A stretch of DNA of 64,000 bases from Chelativorans intermedius (GTDB taxonomy: Bacteria; Pseudomonadota; Alphaproteobacteria; Rhizobiales; Rhizobiaceae). The stretch is taken from NCBI RefSeq assembly GCF_025398255.1, contig NZ_JAODNW010000005.1:62001-126000 (forward strand), given 5' to 3'. Below, one piece after another: positions 47,239 through 56,583 of the stretch (position 1 is its first letter; each line of letters begins with the position of its first letter). The notes below the pieces were generated by a model. That model saw nothing but the letters and a program-made list of their open reading frames with translations. It was not told where the DNA came from and searched no databases. The translations under genes and the position numbers were made by a program.

Positions 47239-48359
47239 TGCGGGCGACACTCCTCAAGAAAGGCGAGCACTTGCGATGCGGGCACGTCGCGGGCGATGAA
47301 GGCCCGGCCGATGCCGCGCGTGAGAATGAAGGTGAGGCTTCCGCGCGAGACCTTCTTGTCCTGCGCAATATAGGACAGCAGCGCCGCGGCGCCAGGAAGC
47401 GCACCGGGAACCTGCTCCAGCCGCGTCGGCAGGCCGACGGCGCGCAGATGCGCCTCCACGCGCTCGGCGTCGTCGGGGCTTGCCAGGTTCATGCGGGCGG
47501 AGAAGCGGTGCGCCATCGCCATGCCGATGGCCACTGCCTCGCCGTGCACCAGGCGGGCGCTGTCGTAGCCGGTGGCCGCCTCCAGCGCATGGCCGAAGGT
47601 GTGGCCGAGATTGAGCAGGGCCCGCTCGCCCGCCTCGCGCTCGTCGCGCTCGACGATCTCCGCCTTGGCGCGGCAGGAGCGGGCGATGGCCTGGGTGCGC
47701 GCCGGCCCGCCGGAGAACACCTCCCGCCAGTTGGCCTCCAGCCAGGCGAAGAAATCCGGCTGGTCGATGAGCCCGTATTTGGCCACTTCCGCATAGCCGG
47801 CCCGAAACTCGCGTTCGGGCAGCGTGTCGAGCACGCCGGTATCGGCCAGCACGAGACGCGGCTGGTGGAACACGCCGACAAGATTCTTGCCGCGGGGCGT
47901 GTTGATGCCGGTCTTTCCGCCGACGGAGGAATCCACCTGCGCCAGGAGCGATGTCGGCACCTGGACGAACTGCATGCCCCGGCGCACGATGCCGGCGGCA
48001 AAGCCCGCCAGATCGCCGACCACGCCGCCGCCGAGCGCGATCACCGCGTCGCGCCGCTCCAGCCGCGCGCCGAGCAGCGCGTCCACCGTCTGCTCCAGTG
48101 TCTCGAAGCCCTTGCTGCGCTCGCCGGGGGCCAGGGTAACGGTGGTGCTGTCGATGCCGGCCGCCCGCAGGCTCGCCTGCAGCGGGGCAAGATGACGGGC
48201 GGCGACATTCTCGTCGGTCACGATGGCGGCGCGCGCGCCGGGCAGGCGCGCGGCGATGCGCGCCCCGGCGCCGGCGATGAGGCCCTTGCCGATCAGAATG
48301 TCATAGGCGCGCTCGCCCAGCCCGACGGTAACGGTGACCGTGTCTTCCTCTTCGCTCAT
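47235..48359 (-). CDS. aroB: 3-dehydroquinate synthase
   Basis: NAD- and metal-dependent second enzyme of the shikimate pathway. [10 protein letters not shown] (NAD loop), [53 protein letters not shown] and [13 protein letters not shown] with its metal-binding His are all present. 374 residues. ATG 48359 overlaps the aroK stop by 4 bases (48356-48359) and its own stop overlaps the CNNM gene, so aroK-aroB-CNNM are one translationally coupled operon. Confidence 0.97.
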   Translation of the reverse strand: MSEEEDTVTVTVGLGERAYDILIGKGLIAGAGARIAARLPGARAAIVTDENVAARHLAPLQASLRAAGIDSTTVTLAPGERSKGFETLEQTVDALLGARLERRDAVIALGGGVVGDLAGFAAGIVRRGMQFVQVPTSLLAQVDSSVGGKTGINTPRGKNLVGVFHQPRLVLADTGVLDTLPEREFRAGYAEVAKYGLIDQPDFFAWLEANWREVFSGGPARTQAIARSCRAKAEIVERDEREAGERALLNLGHTFGHALEAATGYDSARLVHGEAVAIGMAMAHRFSARMNLASPDDAERVEAHLRAVGLPTRLEQVPGALPGAAALLSYIAQDKKVSRGSLTFILTRGIGRAFIARDVPASQVLAFLEECRPQ

Positions 48360-48958
48360 GATGCAGCCGTCCCCGTCTCCTTGCGTTCCTCCAGAAAGCG
48401 GGCAAGGCCCGCCACCACCTCGCCGGCAATCACTTCCTTGGGCTCGTCGCGCGAGCGTATCGTCACGTCCGCCTGCTGGTAGACCGGATAGCGCAGGTCC
48501 ATCAGCCGCTGCATGACGGCGCGCGGGTCCTCCGCCTGCAGCAGCGGGCGGTTCTGGCGTTTGGAGACGCGGTGCATCAGCGTCTCCAGATCGGCCTTCA
48601 GCCAGACGGAGATGCCGCGCCGGGCCACGGCCTGGCGCGTGGCCGGGTTCATGAAAGCGCCGCCGCCGGTCGACAGCACCTGCGGCCCGCCGCGCAGAAG
48701 GCGCGCGATCACCCGCCGTTCGAGCGCGCGGAACTCCTCCTCGCCGTAGGCGGCGAAGAGCTCCGGGATCGTCATGCGCGACACGCGTTCGATCTCGTGG
48801 TCGCTGTCGATGAAAGGCAGGTCGAGGGCGGCGGCCACGCGGCGCCCGATCACCGTCTTGCCGGCCCCCATCAGCCCGACGAGCACGATGCTGCGCCGGC
48901 CCAGCCTGTCGCGCAGGGCCGCCATGTCCATCGCCTCGGTTTTGCCGGTCGCCCTCAT
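48356..48958 (-). CDS. aroK: Shikimate kinase
   Basis: Phosphorylates shikimate at the 3-position. 200 residues: Walker A GLMGAGKT (28-35), DSDHEIE (shikimate-binding Asp), [19 protein letters not shown] (Walker-B-like GGG) and lid RPLLQ. Starts at ATG 48958. It is the first gene of the aroK-aroB-CNNM operon and is divergent from a 48-residue membrane peptide gene (116 bases between the starts). Confidence 0.96.
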   Translation of the reverse strand: MRATGKTEAMDMAALRDRLGRRSIVLVGLMGAGKTVIGRRVAAALDLPFIDSDHEIERVSRMTIPELFAAYGEEEFRALERRVIARLLRGGPQVLSTGGGAFMNPATRQAVARRGISVWLKADLETLMHRVSKRQNRPLLQAEDPRAVMQRLMDLRYPVYQQADVTIRSRDEPKEVIAGEVVAGLARFLEERKETGTAAS

Positions 48959-49074
48959 GCCGCCGGTTCGACATCAAAAGACATAGCGCGTCAAGCGCTT
49001 GCGTGAGCGGGGCGGCTTGCCTTGCGGGGCGGGGCGCCCCATAACCGGCACAGGCGACACGCGAAGGGAGCGAA

Positions 49075-49221
49075 ATGCCCACGCTTTTCCGGCTCTTGAC
49101 CATCCTGGCCGTCCTGGCGGGCCTGTTCTATGGCGGGATGTTCGCGCTCGCCACCTTCGTGCAGCCCAAGCGCGTGGAGATGACGGTCGATGTCCCCACG
49201 GACGAGCTGTTGCGGCGTTAG
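49075..49221 (+). CDS. 48-residue single-pass membrane peptide between aroK and xerD
   Basis: ATG at 49075, TAG at 49219-49221; AAGGGAG lies 5 bases before the start. The first 30 residues ([20 protein letters not shown], then MFALATFVQ) form one hydrophobic helix; the rest ([18 protein letters not shown]) is a short hydrophilic tail. Small conserved proteins of this kind sit at the same place in related rhizobia (recollection, not tested). It is not homologous to a known enzyme; function unknown. Confidence 0.75.
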   Translation: MPTLFRLLTILAVLAGLFYGGMFALATFVQPKRVEMTVDVPTDELLRR

Positions 49222-49286
49222 CCGGCGGTTCACCGGCGATTAGGCTTTGGCGCGCATGGTGGGGCCGGTCACACGGCAGGGAAACC

Positions 49287-50213
49287 ATGGCAAGCGGCGC
49301 GAAGATCGAGGCGTTTCTGGAGATGATGGCGGCCGAGCGCGGGGCGAGCGACAACACGCTCGCTTCCTATCGCCGCGACCTGGAAGATGCCGACGCCTTT
49401 CTCGCCGCAGCGGAGAGGGGGCTTGCGGAGGCCAGTGCGGCGGGCATCCGCGCCTGGCTTGCCGATATGGCGCGACGCGGTTTTGCCGCCACCACGCAGG
49501 CGCGCAAGCTTTCGGCGGTGCGCCAGTTCTTCCGGTTCCTCTATGCGGAGGGTCTGCGCGGCGACGATCCCACCGGCGTGCTGGACAGCCCGAGGAAGGG
49601 CCGGCCGCTGCCGCGAACGCTGAGCGAGGCGGAGACGGAGCGGCTTCTGGAGCGGGCGGCGGAGGAGGCGCGCATGGCCGCGGAGGGGACGGCGCAGCGC
49701 CTTTCTGCGCAGCGCCTTTCGACGCTGCTCGAAGTGCTCTATGCCTCGGGCCTGCGCGTCTCCGAACTCGTCAGCCTGCCGCTGCGCGTTGCACTGCGCG
49801 ACGAGCGCTTCTTCGCCGTGCGCGGCAAGGGCGGCAGGGAGCGTATCGTGCCATTGTCGGGCAAGGCGCGGGCGGCGGTGGCGGCGTGGCTGGCCGAGCG
49901 GTCCCGCCATCCCGCGGCTGCCGACAGCCCCTGGCTCTTTCCCGCCGCCTCCGAAAGCGGCCATCTGCCGCGTCAGGTCTTCGCGCGCGAGCTCAAGGCG
50001 CTTGCCGCGCGCGCCGGCATTTCCTGCGCCAGGGTCTCGCCGCATGTGCTGCGCCATGCCTTCGCCAGCCATCTCCTGCAGAACGGCGCGGACCTGCGCT
50101 CCGTGCAGCAACTTCTCGGTCATGCGGACATCTCGACCACGCAAATCTATACCCATGTGCTGGAAAAGCGGCTCCACGAGCTGGTGCAAAAGCATCACCC
50201 GCTTGCCGACTAG
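49287..50213 (+). CDS. xerD: Site-specific tyrosine recombinase XerD
   Basis: With XerC resolves chromosome dimers at dif. 308 residues: core-binding N-terminal domain (about 1-95, [17 protein letters not shown]) and a catalytic domain with Arg in [45 protein letters not shown] with the nucleophilic Tyr. The sequence RLSAQRLS near residue 138-146 comes from a 15-bp tandem duplication. ATG 49287, with GGCAGGG upstream (weak). It is not linked to an integrative element; the context (aroK, accA) is housekeeping. Confidence 0.94.
   Translation: MASGAKIEAFLEMMAAERGASDNTLASYRRDLEDADAFLAAAERGLAEASAAGIRAWLADMARRGFAATTQARKLSAVRQFFRFLYAEGLRGDDPTGVLDSPRKGRPLPRTLSEAETERLLERAAEEARMAAEGTAQRLSAQRLSTLLEVLYASGLRVSELVSLPLRVALRDERFFAVRGKGGRERIVPLSGKARAAVAAWLAERSRHPAAADSPWLFPAASESGHLPRQVFARELKALAARAGISCARVSPHVLRHAFASHLLQNGADLRSVQQLLGHADISTTQIYTHVLEKRLHELVQKHHPLAD
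49692..49721. repeat. 15-bp tandem duplication inside xerD
   Basis: GCGCAGCGCCTTTCT followed directly by GCGCAGCGCCTTTCG adds five residues (AQRLS) before the first catalytic helix without breaking the frame. Confidence 0.9.
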
Positions 50214-50308
50214 CCTTTCGACCGCTATGTGAGGCCATTGTTGCGGGCATTTGTTGCCGTTCAGCGCCCCACCAACCCGAGTGTGTCGCGTGTCGATTTG
50301 GACAGTTC

Positions 50309-51259
50309 ATGTATAACTATCTCGATTTTGAAAAACCCGTTGCCGATCTCGAAGGCAAGATCCTGGAGCTGAAGGCGCTCAGCGAAAGCGGCGAGGCGGT
50401 GGACGTCGCCGAGGAGATCGCGCGCCTCGAAAAGCGCTCCAGGGATGCCCTCAACGACATCTACAAGGCGCTGACACCCTGGCAGAAGGCGCAGGTGGCC
50501 CGCCATCCCGACCGGCCGCACTGCATGGATTATGTGCGAGCGCTTTTCACCGACTTCACGCCGCTGGCCGGCGACCGCGCCTTCGGCGAGGACCGGGCCG
50601 TGGTGGCCGGCTTCGCCCGCTTCAAAGGCGAGGCCATCGCCGTGATCGGCCAGGAAAAGGGCAACGGCACGCAGAGCCGGCTGAAGCACAATTTCGGCAT
50701 GGCCCGGCCGGAGGGCTACCGCAAGGCGGTGCGGGTGATGGACCTGGCCGACCGTTTCGGCATTCCCGTCGTCACCCTGGTGGACACCGCCGGCGCCTAT
50801 CCCGGCATCGGCGCGGAGGAACGCGGACAGGCCGAGGCCATCGCCCGCTGCACCTCCAAGTGCCTGGCCCTCAAGGTGCCCAATGTCTCGGTGATCATCG
50901 GCGAGGGCGGCTCGGGCGGGGCGATTGCCATCGCCACCGCCAACCGCGTCTACATGCTGGAGCACGCCATCTATTCGGTGATCTCGCCGGAGGGGGCGGC
51001 CTCCATCCTGTGGCGGGATTCGACGCGCGCCAGGGACGCGGCGACCAACATGAAGATCACCGCCCAGGATCTTCTGCAGTTCAAGGTCATCGACGGCATC
51101 GTGCCGGAGCCGGTGGGCGGGGCGCATCGCGCGCCGGAGACGGTGATCGCGGCCACCGGCGAGACCATCGAGCAGGGGCTGAAGGAGCTTGTCGAAGGCG
51201 GCGGCGACCACCGCGAGGAGCGGCGGGAGAAATTCCTCGCCATCGGCCGCACCCTTTGA
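50309..51259 (+). CDS. accA: Acetyl-CoA carboxylase carboxyltransferase subunit alpha
   Basis: Half of the carboxyltransferase that makes malonyl-CoA for fatty-acid synthesis. 316 residues beginning [17 protein letters not shown], with the biotin/CoA-binding core [43 protein letters not shown] and [40 protein letters not shown]. Start ATG 50309. The gene lies 95 bases after xerD. It is separated from accD as in most rhizobia. Confidence 0.96.
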   Translation: MYNYLDFEKPVADLEGKILELKALSESGEAVDVAEEIARLEKRSRDALNDIYKALTPWQKAQVARHPDRPHCMDYVRALFTDFTPLAGDRAFGEDRAVVAGFARFKGEAIAVIGQEKGNGTQSRLKHNFGMARPEGYRKAVRVMDLADRFGIPVVTLVDTAGAYPGIGAEERGQAEAIARCTSKCLALKVPNVSVIIGEGGSGGAIAIATANRVYMLEHAIYSVISPEGAASILWRDSTRARDAATNMKITAQDLLQFKVIDGIVPEPVGGAHRAPETVIAATGETIEQGLKELVEGGGDHREERREKFLAIGRTL

Positions 51260-51261
51260 GG

Positions 51262-51298
51262 GATTGCGCCGGCCCCCGTGCCGGTGCTCGTCGCAATC
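51262..51298 (+). terminator. Stem-loop after accA
   Basis: GATTGCG (51262-51268) pairs with CGCAATC (51292-51298), with an inner CCGGC/GCCGG hairpin, and is followed by the weak T tract TTGCCTTGCC. It lies directly after the accA stop. Confidence 0.45.
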
Positions 51299-51450
51299 TT
51301 GCCTTGCCGGCCGCTTCGGTGCTAAGCGGTAGGGTAGGATTTGCCCGTGGCCGGTAATGATTTGTCAAGGCTAACGGGTATTTAGTTGCGGGATGGAGAG
51401 CCCGCCCCTGCCGCCTGGAGGGGGTCTGGCAGACAGATAGAGACCGTTCC

Positions 51451-52605
51451 ATGAAGAGCCGCATCGCGAGCGCCGCCCTCATGATCCTCGCACTCGTGCT
51501 TGCGGGGTGCAGCGGCCAGTCGCTGGAAGACATCGCGCCCAAGGCCGAGCGGCCGTTGCCCCCGCGCATCGTGCAGACGATGAAGGCCAAGGGCATGCGC
51601 AAGAACGCCCCCATCATGATGCGCATCTTCAAGGAGGAGGGCGTTCTGGAGGTCTGGAAACAGACGCAGAGCGGGCGCTACGACCTCGTCACCAGCTACG
51701 ACATCTGCAAGTGGTCCGGCAAGCTGGGGCCGAAATACACCGAGGGCGACCGGCAGGCGCCGGAAGGTTTCTATGCCGTCGCTCCCGCGCAGATGAACCC
51801 GCGCTCCAGCTATCACCTGTCCTTCAACATCGGCTTTCCCAACACCTATGACCGTGTCAATGGCCGCACGGGCTCCCACCTGATGGTGCATGGCGCCTGC
51901 TCCTCCGCCGGCTGCTATTCGATAACCGACGAGCAGGTGGAGGAGGTCTACGCCTTCGCGCGCGACGCCTTCCGCGGCGGCCAGACCGCCTTTCAGCTCC
52001 AGGCTTTCCCCTTCCGCATGACGCCGGAGAACATGGCGCGCTACCGCAACGACCCGAACTTCGCGTTCTGGAAGATGCTGAAGGAGGGCTACGATCATTT
52101 CGAGATCACGCGCCGGCCGCCCAAGGTGGATGTGTGCGAACGCCGCTACGTCTTCAACCGCTATCCGGCGGAGGGCGAGAGCTTCGAGCCCGCGGAAGCC
52201 TGCCCGCCCTCCACGCAACCCCCGTCGCTGGTGGCGGCCTATGCGGAGTACAAGGCCGAGCAGGACCGCGCCTTCGCGGCAGCGGTGAAGAAGGCCATGC
52301 CGGAGCCCCGCCCCTCCATCCTCGGGGTGGAGGAAGCCCGGCTCGTGGCGGACTGGAGCCGGCGGCGCGCCCGCGGCGAGAATGTCTCTCCCCGTCCGCC
52401 TTCGCTGGCGCCGGTCAGCGTCGCGGCGGCTCCCGAAAGGCCCGCCGCCTCTCCGCGCCCGCAGCAGAGCGCCAGCAGCCAGGCGCAGGCCATGGTGGGC
52501 GCCCCGCCGCTTACCACCGGCGCCGTGCCGCAGCCGGCCCCCAAGCCGGCCGAGGCCCCCCAGCCGTCGCGTCTCAGCCGCGTGTGGGACCTGATCACAC
52601 CCTGA
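51451..52605 (+). CDS. L,D-transpeptidase (YkuD) lipoprotein
   Basis: 384 residues. A lipoprotein signal ends in VLAGC (lipobox; Cys at about residue 20). The YkuD catalytic domain (about 70-170) contains the nucleophile motif HGACSSAGCYSIT, with HLMVHG before it. The C-terminal 110 residues are Pro/Ala-rich and disordered. Such enzymes make 3-3 cross-links in peptidoglycan or attach proteins to it; this variant resembles the murein L,D-transpeptidase family of alphaproteobacteria. It overlaps the TusA gene by one base (TGATG). Confidence 0.92.
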   Translation: MKSRIASAALMILALVLAGCSGQSLEDIAPKAERPLPPRIVQTMKAKGMRKNAPIMMRIFKEEGVLEVWKQTQSGRYDLVTSYDICKWSGKLGPKYTEGDRQAPEGFYAVAPAQMNPRSSYHLSFNIGFPNTYDRVNGRTGSHLMVHGACSSAGCYSITDEQVEEVYAFARDAFRGGQTAFQLQAFPFRMTPENMARYRNDPNFAFWKMLKEGYDHFEITRRPPKVDVCERRYVFNRYPAEGESFEPAEACPPSTQPPSLVAAYAEYKAEQDRAFAAAVKKAMPEPRPSILGVEEARLVADWSRRRARGENVSPRPPSLAPVSVAAAPERPAASPRPQQSASSQAQAMVGAPPLTTGAVPQPAPKPAEAPQPSRLSRVWDLITP

Positions 52606-52853
52606 TGCCGGCGGAACACCGGGAAAGCGTGGCCGTCTACGACCTGAAGGGCCTCAACTGCCCCCTGCCGGTTCTGAAGGCGCGCAAGCGGCTTGCCGGC
52701 ATGCGCCCTGGCGCGCGCCTTTGGCTGGAGACGACCGACCCGCTGGCCGCCATCGACATCCCCGCCTTCTGCGCCGAGGCGGGCCACCGCCTGCTTGAGC
52801 GCCGGACAACGCCCGACGGCCACCGCTTTCTCATCGAGCGCGGCGCGGCATAG
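52605..52853 (+). CDS. TusA-family sulfurtransferase
   Basis: 82-residue protein with the TusA fold: YDLKGLNCPLPVLKARKRL holds the conserved CPxP with sulfur-carrying Cys19, and GARLWLETTDPLAAIDIPAFCAEAGH follows. It delivers sulfur in tRNA 2-thiouridine synthesis or other persulfide transfer. Start is the ATG that overlaps the preceding stop (TGATG), so translation is coupled with the L,D-transpeptidase gene. Convergent with the COG0523 GTPase gene (9-base gap). Confidence 0.9.
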   Translation: MPAEHRESVAVYDLKGLNCPLPVLKARKRLAGMRPGARLWLETTDPLAAIDIPAFCAEAGHRLLERRTTPDGHRFLIERGAA

Positions 52854-52862
52854 CGCCGTCGC

Positions 52863-53915
52863 TCAGCGGCGAAAGCCGGGAATGGCCAGGGGATTGTCCT
52901 GAAGCGCCGCGCGGTCGGGCGTGTCCACCTGCGCCTCGCCAGCGAAGGCGGCGAAGATGCGCCCGATGTAGCCGGTGTCGAGCGCCCCGTCGCCGATGAC
53001 GACGATGCGCGTGCCGCGCCCGCTTTCCGGCCAGCGCGGCAGATGCTGCGGCGTGTGAAGAAGCCGCTGCGCGCCCTGGACGAGCAGCGGGCGTTCGGGC
53101 GCCTCCACCGTTTCCACCAGCCCCTTGATGCGCAGGATGTGCTCGCCCTGCTGGGTGGCGAGCAGGTCCAGGAAGTTCTCCACCACGGTCCGGGCGAGGG
53201 GCCGGTCATGGGTGAGCGAGACGGAGCGGAAGGCATCCGGCCCATGGGCGTGGTCGTGGTCGTCGTGGTGGTGTGCGTGATGGTGGCCGGCGGGCGGGAC
53301 CCGGCGCGGGGCGATGCCGGGTTCGAGAAGGCGCGCCGCGGCTTCGAGGGCATCGGCGTCGAAGAGCCCTGCCTGCGGGTTAAGCCGGGCGAGGCGGCGG
53401 GCGAGCGCCTGCCGCTCCTGCTCCTGCGCGAGGGCGCCCTTGCTCAGCACCAGCCGGTCGGCCAGCGCTACCTGGCTGCGCGCCTCCTCGTGGGCGTCGA
53501 GCGTGGCCATGCCGTTTACCGCGTCAACCACGGTGACGACGTTGCCCAGGCGGTAAAGGCGCGACAGGCCGGGATGCGCCATCACCGCCCTGAGCACGGG
53601 GGCGGGATCGGCCAGGCCGGTCGTCTCCACCACCACGCGGCGCAGCGCAGGCCGGCGGGCGGCCAGTTCCGCCAGCGTGTCGACCAGCGCCCCGCGCACC
53701 GTGCAGCACAGGCAGCCATCGCCGAGCTCGACGATGCCCTCCTCGCCTCCCGTCTCGATGAGCAGATGGTCGATGGAAATCTCGCCGAACTCGTTGACGA
53801 TCACGGCGGTGTCGGCCAGCGCCGGGTCGGCAAGCAGGCGGTTGATGAGCGTCGTCTTGCCGGCGCCCAGAAAGCCGGTGACGATGTCGAGCGTGATCGG
53901 GCCGGCCTCCGCCAT
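52863..53915 (-). CDS. CobW/COG0523-family metal chaperone GTPase
   Basis: 350 residues: Walker A GFLGAGKTT (14-22), VNEFGEISIDH, metal-binding CxCC (GDGCLCC, residues 68-71) followed by TVRGALVDTL, Walker B/G3 region VVVETTGLADP, and a His-rich stretch (211-224) typical of zinc-handling members. The G4 element that normally reads (S/T)KxD is SKGAL (158-162) and lacks the Asp. A CobW C-terminal domain (about 240-345) is intact. The gene starts 1 base after the carboxypeptidase stop, so the two are co-translated. Confidence 0.9.
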   Translation of the reverse strand: MAEAGPITLDIVTGFLGAGKTTLINRLLADPALADTAVIVNEFGEISIDHLLIETGGEEGIVELGDGCLCCTVRGALVDTLAELAARRPALRRVVVETTGLADPAPVLRAVMAHPGLSRLYRLGNVVTVVDAVNGMATLDAHEEARSQVALADRLVLSKGALAQEQERQALARRLARLNPQAGLFDADALEAAARLLEPGIAPRRVPPAGHHHAHHHDDHDHAHGPDAFRSVSLTHDRPLARTVVENFLDLLATQQGEHILRIKGLVETVEAPERPLLVQGAQRLLHTPQHLPRWPESGRGTRIVVIGDGALDTGYIGRIFAAFAGEAQVDTPDRAALQDNPLAIPGFRR

Positions 53916-53916
53916 C

Positions 53917-55041
53917 TCAGTCGCCCTGGCTGACGGCGGATTGCGGCGGATAGGGGGGGCGCGGGGTGGGGATCGGCACGTCGGCATAGCGCGCGCCGGG
54001 CGGCGGCGGCCCGTCGGCGCCGCCAAGGCGCACGGTCACGAGGCGGGGCGGGCGGGCCATGGGGCGCACATGGGCGGAGCGCTCGATCAGCAGCGCCTCG
54101 TCGTCGCCCCTCTGGCGGCGCGCCGCCACCGCCTCCTGCGAGCAGATCTGCGGGCGCATGTCCGTGGGGTCACGGCTTTCCGTGCCCAGCGGGCGCAGGC
54201 TCGCCAGCATCGGCGCGCCGAAGCCGCCGGCCTTGAAGCCCTGGGCAAGCAGGTTGGCGGCCCGCTCCGCCCGCTCCACCTGCGAGCCGGCACCGAGCAC
54301 GATGGCGGCAAGCGTGCGCCCGCGCCGCGTCGCCGTGGCGACCAGGTTGAAGCCCGAGGCGCAGACATAGCCCGTCTTCATGCCGTCTGCACCCTCGAAG
54401 CGGCCGATCAGAAAGTTGTAGTTGGGCAGCACCTTGTCGCCGGCGCGCAGGCCCTCGATGGAGAAATAGCCGGCATATTGCGGAAATTCGGTGCGGATGG
54501 CGCGCACCAGGAGGGCGAGGTCGCGCGCCGTCGTATATTGCTCGGGCGCATGCAGCCCGTGGGCGTTGACGAAGTGGCTGTCCACCATGCCCAGCCGGCG
54601 TGCCTCGGCGTTCATGCGCGCGGCAAAGGCGCTCTGCGAGCCGGCGATGCTTTCGCCGATCGCTGTCGCCACGTCGTTGGCCGACTTGACCATGATGATC
54701 TTCAGCGCATTGTCGAGGGTGAGCACCGAGCCCGGCGGATAGCCCATCTTGCTGGGCGGCTCGCTGGCCGCGTTCTTGGAGATGCGCACGGGGGAGCTCA
54801 TCCTGAGCTCTCCGGCCTCCACCGCGCGGAAGGCCACATAGGCGGTCATCAGCTTGGTCAGGGAGGCGGGATACCAGCGCTTGAAGGAATCCTCGGCCAC
54901 CAGCACGCGCCCGCTGTCCACGTCCATCAGCAGGAAGGGGCCGGCCAGCGCCGCCATGCCCGGCATCAGGAGAAGCCACGCCGCCACCGCGATCGCCCTT
55001 GTTCCCCCCCGTCCGAACCGTCCCAGGTTTTGCGCTTTCAT
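53917..55041 (-). CDS. D-alanyl-D-alanine carboxypeptidase (PBP5/DacC-like)
   Basis: Low-molecular-mass penicillin-binding protein that trims peptidoglycan pentapeptides. 374 residues: signal peptide (about 1-33, TRAIAVAAWLLLMPGMAALAG), catalytic Ser60-x-x-Lys63 (YPASLTKLM), SxN motif (KSANDVATAIG), KTG motif (DGMKTGYVCASGFN), and a C-terminal Pro-rich tail (PPPPGARYADVPIPTPRPPYPP) instead of a clear amphipathic helix. Start ATG 55041. The gene and the downstream COG0523 gene form a two-gene operon. Confidence 0.94.
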   Translation of the reverse strand: MKAQNLGRFGRGGTRAIAVAAWLLLMPGMAALAGPFLLMDVDSGRVLVAEDSFKRWYPASLTKLMTAYVAFRAVEAGELRMSSPVRISKNAASEPPSKMGYPPGSVLTLDNALKIIMVKSANDVATAIGESIAGSQSAFAARMNAEARRLGMVDSHFVNAHGLHAPEQYTTARDLALLVRAIRTEFPQYAGYFSIEGLRAGDKVLPNYNFLIGRFEGADGMKTGYVCASGFNLVATATRRGRTLAAIVLGAGSQVERAERAANLLAQGFKAGGFGAPMLASLRPLGTESRDPTDMRPQICSQEAVAARRQRGDDEALLIERSAHVRPMARPPRLVTVRLGGADGPPPPGARYADVPIPTPRPPYPPQSAVSQGD

Positions 55042-55237
55042 GAGGTTGCCCGTGCGCTGCCGATATCCATAATAGGCGAAGCCTTCGATCCGGCCCTGCC
55101 TTGCCCTTTCAAACCCGGCCCCGCCACCATATCTAGCGCACATGTCGCCAGCATGGCAAAGGCCGGGGGCGGGCGGCCGCCCGCCGGCGGCGGCAGTGCC
55201 GGGAACGAGACGAGCACCAAGCAGAGGAAGACGCTCC

Positions 55238-56401
55238 ATGCCCATCGTGAACCGTGCAGCCGAACTTCATGACGAGATTGCGGCATGGCGCCGGCAGCTC
55301 CACGCAAAGCCGGAAATCCTGTTCGACGTGCACGAGACGGCCGCCTTCGTGCGCGCCAAGCTGGAGGCGTTCGGCTGCGACGAGGTGGTCACGGGCCTCG
55401 GGCGCACGGGCGTGGTGGGGCTCATCCGCGGCAGCCGCGGCGCGGGGCCCACCATCGGCCTGCGCGCCGATATGGATGCCCTGCCCATCGAGGAGGAGAC
55501 GGGCCTGCCCCACCGATCCACGGTGCCCGGACGCATGCATGCCTGCGGGCACGACGGGCACACGGCCATGCTGCTGGGCGCGGCCCGATATCTGGCCGAG
55601 ACGCGCAACTTCGCCGGCACGGTGGCCGTCATCTTCCAGCCGGCGGAAGAGGGTGGCGGCGGCGGCCGCGAGATGGTGAAGGACGGGATGATGGAGCGTT
55701 TTGCCATCGAGCGCGTCTTCGGCATGCACAATCTGCCGGGCCTGCCGGTGGGCCACTTCGCCATCCGGCCGGGGCCCATCATGGCGGCCACGGCGGAGTT
55801 TTCGGTCGAGGTGCAAGGCAAGGGCGGTCACGCGGCCATGCCGCACAAGACGGTGGATCCCATCGTCATTGCCGGTCAGATGATCGGCGCGCTGCAGACC
55901 ATCGCCGCGCGCGCCGCCGACCCGCTGGAATCGGTGGTGGTGTCGGTCACCCGGATCCATGGCGGCGATTCGCACAACATCATCCCCGACCGGGTGCGCA
56001 TGGAAGGCACGGTGCGCACGCTGAAGAAGGAGGTGAACGCGCTCGCGGAAGAACGGCTGCGCGCCCTGTGCACCGGCATCGCCGCCGCACACGGGGCCAG
56101 CGCCACGGTGGCCTATCAATCCAACTATCCGGTCACCTTCAACCACGCCGAGGAGACGGCCTTTGCGGCGGAGGTGGCGCGCCAGGTTGCCGGCGAGGCC
56201 CATGTGGACACCCATGTCGCCCCGCTGATGGGCGGCGAGGACTTTTCCTACATGCTGGAAGCCCGCCCGGGCGCCTTCATCTTCCTGGGCAACGGCGACA
56301 GCGCCTATCTGCACAACCCGCGCTACGACTTCAACGACGAGGCCATTCCGCACGGCGTGAGCTATTGGGTGCGCCTCGCCGAAACCGCCCTTCGGCCCTG
56401 A
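55238..56401 (+). CDS. M20-family amidohydrolase (hippurate hydrolase/N-acyl-amino-acid deacylase-like)
   Basis: 387 residues of the M20D metallopeptidase family. Dinuclear metal ligands in LRADMDALPI, HACGHDGHTAMLLGAA and QPAEEGGGG; the dimerisation domain is at about 185-295 (AEFSVEVQGKGGHAAMPHKTVDP), and PLMGGEDFSYML gives the final metal His/Glu region. Removes an acyl group from amino acids or similar compounds; the specific substrate is unknown. ATG 55238; an in-frame upstream extension to 55142 is not conserved. Divergent from the carboxypeptidase gene. Confidence 0.92.
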   Translation: MPIVNRAAELHDEIAAWRRQLHAKPEILFDVHETAAFVRAKLEAFGCDEVVTGLGRTGVVGLIRGSRGAGPTIGLRADMDALPIEEETGLPHRSTVPGRMHACGHDGHTAMLLGAARYLAETRNFAGTVAVIFQPAEEGGGGGREMVKDGMMERFAIERVFGMHNLPGLPVGHFAIRPGPIMAATAEFSVEVQGKGGHAAMPHKTVDPIVIAGQMIGALQTIAARAADPLESVVVSVTRIHGGDSHNIIPDRVRMEGTVRTLKKEVNALAEERLRALCTGIAAAHGASATVAYQSNYPVTFNHAEETAFAAEVARQVAGEAHVDTHVAPLMGGEDFSYMLEARPGAFIFLGNGDSAYLHNPRYDFNDEAIPHGVSYWVRLAETALRP

Positions 56402-56456
56402 GACGCCATTTCGTCTTGGCGAAGCCGCTTCGAGACGCTATGAGTGGGGCCCTCTC

Positions 56457-56533
56457 GGTCCCGTAGCTCAGCAGGATAGAGCATCAGATTCCTAATCTGA
56501 GGGTCGCAGGTTCGAATCCTGCCGGGATCGCCA
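56457..56533 (+). tRNA. tRNA-Arg (anticodon CCT)
   Basis: 77-base cloverleaf with encoded CCA. Acceptor stem GGTCCCG/CGGGATC (one G-U), D arm GCTC...GAGC, anticodon stem-loop TCAGA-TTCCTAA-TCTGA giving CCT (reads AGG), T arm GCAGG-TTCGAAT-CCTGC. No integrase or partial 3' repeat of the tRNA is visible in the window. Confidence 0.96.
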
Positions 56534-56583
56534 GCAAAATCAATAAGCTACCTGCATATTGCCAAGGCGGATGCGCGCCTGTT

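Noticed and set aside
56457..56533. tRNA-Arg as an attachment site of an integrated element
   Set aside because: No integrase gene, no duplicate of the tRNA 3' end and no low-GC block lie next to it. The neighbours are housekeeping genes.
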